From contig CAMJZV010000001.1 in the NCBI GenBank assembly GCA_946410305.1, positions 62,001 to 126,000 on the forward strand: a DNA stretch of 64,000 nt, read 5' to 3'. Positions 25,979-32,956 of this stretch are shown piece after piece. The translations under genes were made by a program, and so were the position numbers. Under the pieces are notes generated by a model, which saw nothing but the letters and a program-made list of their open reading frames with translations, searched no databases and had not been told where the DNA came from. The stretch's first letter is position 1. Each line of letters begins with the position of its first letter. Source of the DNA: an uncultured Prevotellaceae bacterium. GTDB taxonomy: Bacteria; Bacteroidota; Bacteroidia; Bacteroidales; Bacteroidaceae.

Positions 25979-26494
25979 CTATAACTCTTCTGCAGCAATC
26001 AGCATACCTGTTTCCTCTATAGGTTCGTTTGCATGTTGTGTGGAGTGGTCTTGTAGATAGATATGGTTCAGAGTAAACGCAATCGAATCCAATGTCTCTT
26101 TTCGTTTTGATGGCTTCAATTCACATTCCCAAACGGTAATGCAGTGCCATCCCATAGCTGCCAGTTGTTTCTGCTCTTCCTTGTCACGTTCTTTGTTCCT
26201 GCGAATCTTCGCTACCCAGAAGTCATGGTTTGTGGTAGGTATCTTGCAACAGGCAGAACTTTCCATCTTGCCCAGTTCCACAAGATGTCCATGCCAGAAA
26301 CAGCCGTTCACAAAGATGCAAGTCCTGTACTTCCTTAGCACCAAGTCTGGATGCCCAGGCAGACGCTTGTGATTAAGTCTGTACCTGAATCCTTTTTTCC
26401 ATAACCCACGTCGCACAATCATTTCTGGCTTGGTATCCTTATCGTGGATAGCAGCCATATTTCTGTGGCGTTGTTCTGACGAGAGACAATCCAT
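25979..26494 (-). CDS. vsr: Very short patch repair endonuclease
   Basis: This 171-aa protein matches Vsr across its length: an N-terminal EQRHRNMAAIHDKDTKPE, the active-site GHPDLVL (Asp50), IFVNGCFWHGH with catalytic His residues and the zinc-site Cys, FWVAKIRRNKERD, and GWHCITVWECEL. Vsr nicks 5' of the T in T:G mismatches that arise when 5-methylcytosine deaminates. Its place beside a Dcm-type methyltransferase fits that job. The C-terminal 30 residues extend beyond the usual end. Confidence 0.93.
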   Translation of the reverse strand: MDCLSSEQRHRNMAAIHDKDTKPEMIVRRGLWKKGFRYRLNHKRLPGHPDLVLRKYRTCIFVNGCFWHGHLVELGKMESSACCKIPTTNHDFWVAKIRRNKERDKEEQKQLAAMGWHCITVWECELKPSKRKETLDSIAFTLNHIYLQDHSTQHANEPIEETGMLIAAEEL

Positions 26495-26499
26495 GAATC

Positions 26500-27693
26500 T
26501 TATGAAATCAAGAAATGCTTTGGCATTCTATCTTGCTTTTCCTTTACTATCTCGATAAACCCATTTAATGTATTGAGACTCTCTCGATACTCTTCAGGAT
26601 AACTATCGACATGAGACTCTGGAACGACAAGTTTGACATTCTCATCCGCCATCTCTTTCAGTTGGTTCTTTGAAATTCCTTGTTGAAGTGTAAACAAATA
26701 CCTTTCATCCACCCTATCAGCTTCATTTATAACTTGACGCCACCTATCTTTACATGTTGTCTTGGCTCCAAGAATAGTAAGGTCTTCTGCAGGGAACTCA
26801 AAATTATGATAACAAACGCCATTGGGGAACAAAAAATCAGGTTTCTTGTTGTTCTCTGTAACCACTTGCTCTTCGAAAATGAGCTTTTGGGCTGTAAAAA
26901 TTGCAGAAAGATGATGCTCTAAAGATTTTCCTGCACGTGATTTACGACGATTCAGTATCTTGTTTGAAAATTCAATTAACGACTGACAATCAGGAAATGG
27001 TTTTGTATAAATAGGATTATAGACCTTTTCTTCCAAAGAACGGAACAATGATAGTTCTGTATCATACCAATTGAGCAGTATTTTGTCTGGAGACTCACAT
27101 ACTTTCTCATCATTGATTTTGTGCAGCTTATTAAACAACTCTTGAGCCATTTTTCCCATTTCTGCTGTCTGAGGAAAGTCTATTAGGTCTTTGATTGCTT
27201 CGTCTATGGCCGTCTGAAGAGTATTGCTCTCACATTGTTTGTTCACAACGTCGATAATCTGATTAGGACGATCCGCTGAGAGGTTGAAGTGCGACATAAA
27301 AGTATCAATATCATCCTCTGTACTTAATATGTACCCTTCATAATCATCGTCAGTTTGCTTAGCAATAATCAACAAATCGCCTACATGTTCTTCAGCAAAA
27401 AACGGAAAGTCATTTCCAAAGCGAGTGATTCGTAACTCATTTTTCGCTTTTCCATAATACGTCAAACGGCTTTCTGTCTCTAAATCATTCTGCCAACGGA
27501 TTTTCACCGTTTTATCCTTATTCTCGCCTTTGATTTTATCTTGATTGAAAATTATTGGATATGCAGCTATAGGTAACAGGAAACCATATTGGTGTCCACC
27601 TGTAGCATGAGTGTCGTTGGCAGAGAGGAAACGACAGAAAGCGCCTTTTGATTGTGTGACGCTTTGTATTGCTAATGATAAAATTTCATTCAT
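26500..27693 (-). CDS. EcoRII-like type II restriction endonuclease
   Basis: The 397-aa protein aligns over its whole length with EcoRII as I remember it. The N-terminal effector/DNA-binding domain shows RFLSANDTHATGGHQYGF. The C-terminal PD-(D/E)xK domain shows NRRKSRAGKSLEHHL, KPDFLFP (Asp286), and GAKTTCKDRWRQVINEADR (Lys311, Lys315) with the 25-residue Asp-to-Lys spacing of EcoRII. The predicted site is CCWGG or a close relative, and the N-terminal domain suggests EcoRII-style autoinhibition and two-site (type IIE) behaviour. It starts 4 bp after the dcm stop. Confidence 0.88.
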   Translation of the reverse strand: MNEILSLAIQSVTQSKGAFCRFLSANDTHATGGHQYGFLLPIAAYPIIFNQDKIKGENKDKTVKIRWQNDLETESRLTYYGKAKNELRITRFGNDFPFFAEEHVGDLLIIAKQTDDDYEGYILSTEDDIDTFMSHFNLSADRPNQIIDVVNKQCESNTLQTAIDEAIKDLIDFPQTAEMGKMAQELFNKLHKINDEKVCESPDKILLNWYDTELSLFRSLEEKVYNPIYTKPFPDCQSLIEFSNKILNRRKSRAGKSLEHHLSAIFTAQKLIFEEQVVTENNKKPDFLFPNGVCYHNFEFPAEDLTILGAKTTCKDRWRQVINEADRVDERYLFTLQQGISKNQLKEMADENVKLVVPESHVDSYPEEYRESLNTLNGFIEIVKEKQDRMPKHFLIS

Positions 27694-27697
27694 AGTT

Positions 27698-28999
27698 TTA
27701 TGCGCTTTGGAGAGTCTTTATTATTTGTTCTGATACTGCCGTAATCAACGGTACAATCACAGAGTTACCACATTGCCTGTATGCTTGTACGTCAGAAACA
27801 CGGTCTATTCTGTATTCATCCGGATATCCCATCAGTCGTGCACATTCGCGAGGTGATAGACGGCGAGGATTTTGACCTTTACCCTGTGGAATCAGAATTT
27901 CTGAACCGTCTTTGTAGTATCGTGCACTGAGTGTTCTTGTAATACCATTGAGGTCAACAAGACCATAGCCGAAGCCATTACCTTTTGCACGATGTTTTTC
28001 TGCATAGTTCTGCAAATAAGCCCATAGTTTGTCGCTCAAAGTATATTTGGGGTCAATATTGGGGTCAAGAATCTCCTTGATACTGCGAGTGGCCTCGTGC
28101 TGTTCTGGGAATGTAAAGTTTTCCTTGCCATCAAAAATATCCCTATCGAAACCAACAATCATTATTCTTTCGCGATGCTGGGGAACATAGGTTTGTCCGT
28201 CCATCACTAATTCATGAACAGAATACCGCAATTCTTCCAACGTATCCATGATGACACGGAAAGTGTTTCCTTTGTCGTGAGACTTTAAATTCTTCACATT
28301 CTCTAAGAAAAACGCCTTTGGACGATGACGGCTGATAATGTCAGCTACATCAAAGAAGAGAGTTCCTTGTGTTTTGTCCTTGAAACCAGTCTCACGTCCC
28401 AAACTCTTTTTCTTGGATACACCTGCTATTGAGAATGGCTGACAAGGAAAGCCAGCACAAAGAATATCAAAATGTTCAGGTATGTACGACTTTGTGACTT
28501 CCTTGGTTATGTCACCAAAGGGCATGTCACCAAAGTTTGAGAAATATGTTTTTTGTGAGTAGGCATTCCATTCAGAAGAGAATACGCACTTACCACCTTG
28601 GGCTTGCATTGCCAAACGGAACCCGCCCATACCTGCAAACAAATCGATGAAGGTAAACTTGGGGTTCTTGGGTGCTGGGAATGGGACTTTGAAGAAGTCA
28701 GAGAACAAATCGCATTCAAGCGGACTTTCCGCTGCCATCGTCACAACCTCGTCACTGACATCCTTCCATAGGGGATTCTTCTTGTCCTGCTGGTGCTTGT
28801 ATTCTATGAAGTCACGGATTGCCTCCAAGATCTCATAGCGTTTTTCGCCAGAAGCTATATCGTGCTTGCCTTCAAGAGTATGCAGATAGTGGCTCAACAC
28901 TGCAACCTGCGTCTCATACGATGCAGGGCCATAAATCTTCAGTCCGTCTTCTGTCACTTCTTCAGGTATCTCTGATAGTTTTATATCTTTTATTGCCAT
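27698..28999 (-). CDS. dcm: Dcm/EcoRII-type DNA (cytosine-5) methyltransferase
   Basis: The 433-aa enzyme has a roughly 110-residue N-terminal extension as in Dcm, then motif I ([14 protein letters not shown]), motif IV with catalytic Cys186 (AGFPCQPFS), ENVKNL (motif VI), QHRERI (motif VIII) and RQCGNSV (motif X). The stretches [33 protein letters not shown] and [12 protein letters not shown] resemble E. coli Dcm closely, including the region that reads the target. It should methylate the inner C of CCWGG or a related site and protect it from the adjacent endonuclease. Confidence 0.92.
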   Translation of the reverse strand: MAIKDIKLSEIPEEVTEDGLKIYGPASYETQVAVLSHYLHTLEGKHDIASGEKRYEILEAIRDFIEYKHQQDKKNPLWKDVSDEVVTMAAESPLECDLFSDFFKVPFPAPKNPKFTFIDLFAGMGGFRLAMQAQGGKCVFSSEWNAYSQKTYFSNFGDMPFGDITKEVTKSYIPEHFDILCAGFPCQPFSIAGVSKKKSLGRETGFKDKTQGTLFFDVADIISRHRPKAFFLENVKNLKSHDKGNTFRVIMDTLEELRYSVHELVMDGQTYVPQHRERIMIVGFDRDIFDGKENFTFPEQHEATRSIKEILDPNIDPKYTLSDKLWAYLQNYAEKHRAKGNGFGYGLVDLNGITRTLSARYYKDGSEILIPQGKGQNPRRLSPRECARLMGYPDEYRIDRVSDVQAYRQCGNSVIVPLITAVSEQIIKTLQSA

Positions 29000-29022
29000 A
29001 TTCGTATTTACACTTTAGCTCG

Positions 29023-29053
29023 CAAAGATACAAAATCCTTGGAATATAACAAA
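29023..29053 (-). promoter_or_regulatory. Promoter of the restriction-modification operon
   Basis: TTTG (29050-29053), 19 bp, TATCTTTG (29023-29030) on the minus strand, 24 bp upstream of the dcm ATG. Starting the operon with the methyltransferase would let protection appear before the nuclease. Confidence 0.8.
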
Positions 29054-29081
29054 ATAAATAAGGTGTTTTTATTGTTGGAAT

Positions 29082-29275
29082 CGGACATTCGGACTTCGGA
29101 CTTCGGACGTTTTTCTAAAAATTTAGTGGAAAACGGGAAGAAAGGAGGAAAGTATTAATTATAATAAATTTAATTCAATGGTAATATAATATTATAATAT
29201 TATATTACCATTGCTATAAGCGTCTGCGCAATTAAAAATCACCAAAACGTCCGAAGTCCGAAGTCCGAATGTCCG
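29082..29275. repeat. 194-bp element with perfect 32-bp terminal inverted repeats
   Basis: The arms 29082-29113 and 29244-29275 are exact inverted copies. Each is built from 7-bp units (GGACTTC repeated, flanked by GGACATTC and GGACG). Between them lies a perfect 38-bp A/T palindrome (29176-29213) and otherwise AT-rich DNA. It fills the gap between umuC and the dcm promoter, in a position to end umuDC transcription. No ORF is credible inside. MITE, terminator and replication-origin readings are all possible. Confidence 0.8.
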
Positions 29276-29288
29276 TTTTTGGTGTGTC

Positions 29289-30584
29289 CTACTCCGCCTC
29301 TGGAATATCGCTCCAGCGGGTGGTATAACAAGGACTGCGGAAGTCATGCTTGATGCTGTCCCTAAAGACATCGGCTTTACCTTTACCCTCGGGCTTGGTG
29401 TATTGCTGGGAGCCAAGGACAAGGGTTTCGGAACCGTACTCACGATTAACCTTATCCAGCACTTCGTCGAGGCGTTTCAGCTTCTCATAGCGTTCCGAGT
29501 CATAGTCGATGAAGTTTGTTTGAATACCCGTGTCGGGACTGATGCCCATAACGATGACGCCAGCTCGCTTGTAGTGGTAGCCCTGACGGAAGATGCGTTC
29601 CATGCAGCGGGTAGCGGTCTGCACAATCTGTTGGGTGGAATTGGTGGGGGTAAGCAGTCGTTCCTCGCCCATATTCCAATATTGTGGGAGGTCTTCACGG
29701 AAATGGTTGGTATCGATGAAGACGCAGACGGTCTGGGCCACAGACTGCTGCTTGCGGAGCTTCTCGGCACAGCGGGCGGCGAAGTTGGAGATGCTGGTGC
29801 GCAGGGCTGTCAGGTCAGTCACCATGCCAGGGAACGAGCGTGAGGTGCAGATGCTTTTCTTTTTCGACATGTCCTCCATCGGGATGCAGTCGATACCGTT
29901 CAGTTCTTTCCATGTACGGATAGCCACTACATTATTCAGCATGGCGCGAACCCATGTTTCAGCATGGTTGGCGAAGTCGAGGGCTGTCTTGACACCTAAC
30001 GCTTGTAGTCTTGCTGCATAGCGGCGGCCAATGCCCCAAACTTCTTCGATGTCGTACTGCTCCAAAGCCTTCTGTCGACGCTCGTCAGTATCGATATAGC
30101 AGCAGTGTTTGAAGCCTGGGTAGTGTTTGGCGTAGTGGCTGGCCATCTTCGCCAAGGTCTTCGTGGGGGCTATGCCGATGCTGACGGGCATGCGGGTAGC
30201 TTTCCAGATGAAGGCTGACAGGTCTTCGCCCCACCGCTTCAGGTCGAGGTGCTCCATGCCCGACAGGTCACAGAAACCTTCGTCGATGCTATAGCGATAG
30301 AACGTTGGCGACGCCTTGCGAACCAGCGACATGACACGGTCGGTGATGTCACCATACAGTTCGTAGTTGGAAGAGAAAACGGTTATCTCACCATTGGGGA
30401 AACGCTCTTTCAGCTGATAATAGGGCAGACCCGCCTTGATGCCCAGTGCCTTGGCCTCGTTGCTGCGAGCCACCACACAACCATCATTATTCGACAGCAC
30501 GACAACGGGCTTCCCGTTCAGGTCTGGACGGAAAACACGCTCGCAGGAAACGTAGCAGTTATCGCAGTCAACGATGGCGTACAT
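29289..30584 (-). CDS. umuC: Y-family DNA polymerase V subunit UmuC
   Basis: The 431-aa protein has the Y-family catalytic blocks [13 protein letters not shown] and [10 protein letters not shown] (Asp-Glu pair), an HhH region ([20 protein letters not shown]) and a little-finger domain. It performs error-prone translesion synthesis with processed UmuD. It starts 4 bp after umuD stops. umuDC pairs on Bacteroidota mobile elements are common, and this copy sits next to restriction genes and an HU-related gene. Confidence 0.93.
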   Translation of the reverse strand: MYAIVDCDNCYVSCERVFRPDLNGKPVVVLSNNDGCVVARSNEAKALGIKAGLPYYQLKERFPNGEITVFSSNYELYGDITDRVMSLVRKASPTFYRYSIDEGFCDLSGMEHLDLKRWGEDLSAFIWKATRMPVSIGIAPTKTLAKMASHYAKHYPGFKHCCYIDTDERRQKALEQYDIEEVWGIGRRYAARLQALGVKTALDFANHAETWVRAMLNNVVAIRTWKELNGIDCIPMEDMSKKKSICTSRSFPGMVTDLTALRTSISNFAARCAEKLRKQQSVAQTVCVFIDTNHFREDLPQYWNMGEERLLTPTNSTQQIVQTATRCMERIFRQGYHYKRAGVIVMGISPDTGIQTNFIDYDSERYEKLKRLDEVLDKVNREYGSETLVLGSQQYTKPEGKGKADVFRDSIKHDFRSPCYTTRWSDIPEAE

Positions 30585-30588
30585 GGGG

Positions 30589-31047
30589 TTAGTATTTGCG
30601 GGTATCTCTGTGAACGGATGTCACCTTGCCCTGTAGGATGAACTGGTCGTTGGCATCGATGATGATAGGCGGATAGGCGGGGTTGGCGGGCAACAGGCGC
30701 AGGAATCCCTGCTCTTTAGTCGACGTGTCGAGAATCTTCACCGTCAGTCCACCATTGACAAAGGCTACCACGATATTGCCATCGGAAATCTCCTCCTGCC
30801 GATCGGCCAGACAGATGTCGCCGTCGAGGATGCCCACGCTAGTCATAGACTCACCCTTGACACGCACGAAGTACGACGCCTCAGGATGGTGCACGAACTT
30901 CTCGTTCATGTCCAGACTCTCGTGCTGGTAGTCGGAGGCAGGCGACGGGAAGCCCGCAGCGACCTGTTCGAAATAGGGCAACTTCAAGTGCTTAGCATCC
31001 TCCAGCGTGATATAGTCAGCACCATCAATCAGTTTCTTTTCGTCCAT
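30589..31047 (-). CDS. umuD: UmuD/LexA-like S24 self-cleaving protein
   Basis: About 152 aa from the ATG at 31047 ([20 protein letters not shown]). The self-cleavage site is probably Ala-Gly in [13 protein letters not shown]. The serine lies in [11 protein letters not shown] and the lysine in NGGLTVKIL. It lacks a DNA-binding HTH, so it fits UmuD rather than LexA. Cleavage on RecA filaments would activate polymerase V. I prefer this start because the longer frame would place the ATG in the promoter. Confidence 0.9.
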   Translation of the reverse strand: MDEKKLIDGADYITLEDAKHLKLPYFEQVAAGFPSPASDYQHESLDMNEKFVHHPEASYFVRVKGESMTSVGILDGDICLADRQEEISDGNIVVAFVNGGLTVKILDTSTKEQGFLRLLPANPAYPPIIIDANDQFILQGKVTSVHRDTRKY

Positions 31048-31066
31048 AAGATTACCGTTTAGACTG

Positions 31067-31097
31067 CAAATATACAAACTTTTGAATTATTTGCAAA
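31067..31097 (-). promoter_or_regulatory. Promoter of umuDC
   Basis: TTTG (31094-31097), 19 bp, TATATTTG (31067-31074) on the minus strand, 20 bp upstream of the umuD start. No LexA-type box can be named with confidence. Confidence 0.8.
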
Positions 31098-31146
31098 ATT
31101 AGGGCGAAAAATACCCCTCAAAAAACAGCGGTTTTTGGGCGGAAAA

Positions 31147-31178
31147 TTTGGTAAGCACCATTTTTATTATTAACTTTG
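31147..31178 (+). promoter_or_regulatory. Promoter of the HU-related gene
   Basis: TTTG (31147-31150), 20 bp, TAACTTTG (31171-31178). The start codon is about 190 bp downstream, so the transcript has a long leader holding the 21-bp repeats listed next. Confidence 0.75.
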
Positions 31179-31215
31179 CATTGTCAAAGAAAAGGTAAGG
31201 CGGTCGTCGCGCGAG

Positions 31216-31290
31216 ACAGGCTAAGCCAGCTCGGAGACAGCCTAATACGCGAGGAAATCAGCTGGAAAAAGGGCCCATATCAGCTGTATA
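31216..31290 (+). repeat. 21-bp repeats in the HU leader
   Basis: ACAGGCTAA, ACAGCCTAA, TCAGCTGG and TCAGCTGT begin at 31216, 31237, 31258 and 31280, giving 21, 21 and 22 bp steps. Sequence and period resemble the array at 4881-4964. The following AATGCTTAAT is repeated twice (31313-31340). Confidence 0.65.
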
Positions 31291-31368
31291 AAATTTCGTA
31301 GAAGGCTAAAAACAATGCTTAATGCATAATGCTTAATTAAAACTTTAACCAATAACCATTAACCAATT

Positions 31369-31806
31369 ATGAGTGTATTTTACAGATTGCATCAAGACCA
31401 GAGTGTAGGAACCAAGCGCAGCGGAAAGTGGTATGCCCGTGCGGTACCCATGTCCACCATCAACACCCGTCAGCTGGCGGAGATCATGCAGCGCAACTGT
31501 ACCGTGAAGAAGGCCGATATCCTGGCGGTGCTGGACGAGCTGGTGGAGACCATGCGCGACCAGATGCAGGACTCGAAGCGCGTGAAGCTGGACGGCTTCG
31601 GCTCGTTCAAGATCGGATTGAATTCCAAGGGTGCCCGCACCGCGAAGTCGTTCACCGTGGCCGACCACATCGAGGGCATGCACGTGGTATTCACCCCCGA
31701 GCGCACCCACGACGCTGCTGGCAACCGCGTCAAGCAGTTCCTGCAGGGCGTGAAGGTAGAGGAGTTGCCTGAGAACAAGGTCGAGAAGGATGAATCTGGC
31801 GATTAA
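31369..31806 (+). CDS. HU-related DNA-binding protein
   Basis: This 145-aa protein belongs to the HU-related group of Bacteroidota (MSVFYRLHQDQSVGTKRSGK..., KADILAVLDELVETMRDQM, RVKLDGFGSFKIGL). It has an HU/IHF core, an extra N-terminal strand and an acidic tail. It would bend or coat DNA. Genes of this type are usually followed, as here, by a small 'smalltalk' peptide and often lie near BT4734-type primases, supporting a mobile-element origin. Confidence 0.85.
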   Translation: MSVFYRLHQDQSVGTKRSGKWYARAVPMSTINTRQLAEIMQRNCTVKKADILAVLDELVETMRDQMQDSKRVKLDGFGSFKIGLNSKGARTAKSFTVADHIEGMHVVFTPERTHDAAGNRVKQFLQGVKVEELPENKVEKDESGD

Positions 31807-31816
31807 TCGCCAGATT
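31793..31816 (+). promoter_or_regulatory. Perfect 24-bp palindrome over the HU stop codon
   Basis: AATCTGGCGATT is followed directly by its exact reverse complement, and the HU TAA lies at the centre (31804-31806). In RNA this forms a hairpin with almost no loop between HU and the smalltalk ORF. It could attenuate or process the message, or bind a dimeric protein. Confidence 0.6.
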
Positions 31817-31855
31817 CTAGGGGCCCCTTGAAAAATAATGAAATTATTTTGAACT

Positions 31856-31969
31856 ATGAAGAGTAATCGTTTTTGGGATGTGCTGTTGAAGGTTTTAGTA
31901 GCAGCCATCACTGCGGCAGCCACCGCACTGACAACCACGTCATGTATGGGGCATGGACCACTTTTCTAA
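31856..31969 (+). CDS. Smalltalk-type small peptide
   Basis: A 37-aa ORF (starts MKSNRFWDVLLKVLVAAITA, ends TTTSCMGHGPLF) with a short polar start and one Ala-rich hydrophobic segment ending in TSCM. It fits the 'smalltalk' family that sits downstream of HU-related genes in Bacteroidota. The Cys resembles a lipobox position. Function is unknown. It ends before a terminator. Confidence 0.75.
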   Translation: MKSNRFWDVLLKVLVAAITAAATALTTTSCMGHGPLF

Positions 31970-31986
31970 AAAAGAAAAAATGAAAA

Positions 31987-32024
31987 AAAAGGAGCTCACA
32001 GTCAAAATCTTGTGGGCTCCTTTT
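31987..32024 (+). terminator. Terminator of the HU-smalltalk unit
   Basis: AAAAGGAGC-1-CAC pairs with GTG-1-GCTCCTTTT with one internal mismatch and a roughly 10-nt loop, ending in T residues. Confidence 0.75.
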
Positions 32025-32052
32025 CTTGTCAGCTTTATTAGTAGGCTCCCCC

Positions 32053-32955
32053 CTACTTCACTAACACCTTACGGATGGTGCCATCAGCCTGTCGCACGAT
32101 GTTCAAGCCGCGCGTCAGGTGCTGATGGACGTTACCCTGCAGGTCATAGATATGGTCCACAGCGGCGGAATTATCATTAGTGGTATGTATAGACGTTGTC
32201 TGCTGAAGAGGATGCGACGAGGCAGAAAGCAGCTCGACATGGATGGTCTCCGTGAAGAGGTTGACACGGAGGCGGTAGGTGCCTGGCGTCTTGACCTGCC
32301 ACTTGGTATCGTCGCCACCCGTGCGCAGCTGTGTAGCCTCGAGGATATCCTCGTCGTTGACAAAGGGATGGAGCTCACGCGGCCCCCATGTCATCTGACC
32401 TTCTAATTTGAAACGGCCAGGTTCTACGACATGGTCGTAGATGCCCAACTCGCCCGTCCACTCAAAGACGTAAGGGTCTTCATGGTCGCGGACAAAGGGT
32501 AGCATGTTGTCGCGCTTCCATTCGTCCTTGTCGGAGCCACCAGGAAAGGCGCTACCCGCAATGAGCAACTCGTTCCACGGCAGGAAGAGTTCGCCACGAA
32601 CCGTTTTGGCAGCGGTATCGACGATGAAGCGGTAGGTATCCTCACTAAATGGCACTACCCAGCCAGCACTGTTCTTGTCGGTGGTCAGGGTGTAAGAGAG
32701 TCCATAGTTGATGAGGTAGCTGTCGACCAGCTTAGGAGTCAGAAACTGAGTAACACCCTCCTGATATGTGGGGGTAGTCATCAGTTGCAGTTCACCCTCG
32801 GCAAGGGCGCCGGCAAAACGGAACTTGCCATCAGGACGCGACACCAATTGGCAGGGACCATCAGGCAGTGCTGTACCTGTAGCCCACAGCTGAGTCTGGC
32901 ACTGGGATGTGCTACACACAAGCGTTAACAGGAATAATAATATACTTCTAATCAT
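32053..32955 (-). CDS. SusF/SusE-like glycan-binding protein with YDLQG tail (copy 2)
   Basis: The 300-aa protein starts MIRSILLFLLTLVCSTSQCQ (signal peptide; ATG at 32955, 2 bp before the GH31 stop is reached upstream). Two SusE/F-type beta-sandwich modules follow (WATGTALPDGPCQLV... and FLPWNELLIAGSAFPGG...), with LRTGGDDTKWQVKTPGTYRL near the end of the binding region. It is a paralogue of the 40456 gene but carries an additional C-terminal sorting-like tail (HIYDLQGNVHQ...KVLVK). Its 3' end is duplicated at 17740-17898. It probably binds oligosaccharide at or near the surface. Confidence 0.75.
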   Translation of the reverse strand: MIRSILLFLLTLVCSTSQCQTQLWATGTALPDGPCQLVSRPDGKFRFAGALAEGELQLMTTPTYQEGVTQFLTPKLVDSYLINYGLSYTLTTDKNSAGWVVPFSEDTYRFIVDTAAKTVRGELFLPWNELLIAGSAFPGGSDKDEWKRDNMLPFVRDHEDPYVFEWTGELGIYDHVVEPGRFKLEGQMTWGPRELHPFVNDEDILEATQLRTGGDDTKWQVKTPGTYRLRVNLFTETIHVELLSASSHPLQQTTSIHTTNDNSAAVDHIYDLQGNVHQHLTRGLNIVRQADGTIRKVLVK

Positions 32956-32956
32956 A

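Noticed and set aside
17740..32239. Calling the 159-bp repeats true att sites
   Set aside because: No integrase, no defined core and the left copy has diverged at its 3' end; the geometry is suggestive but homologous recombination explains it equally well.
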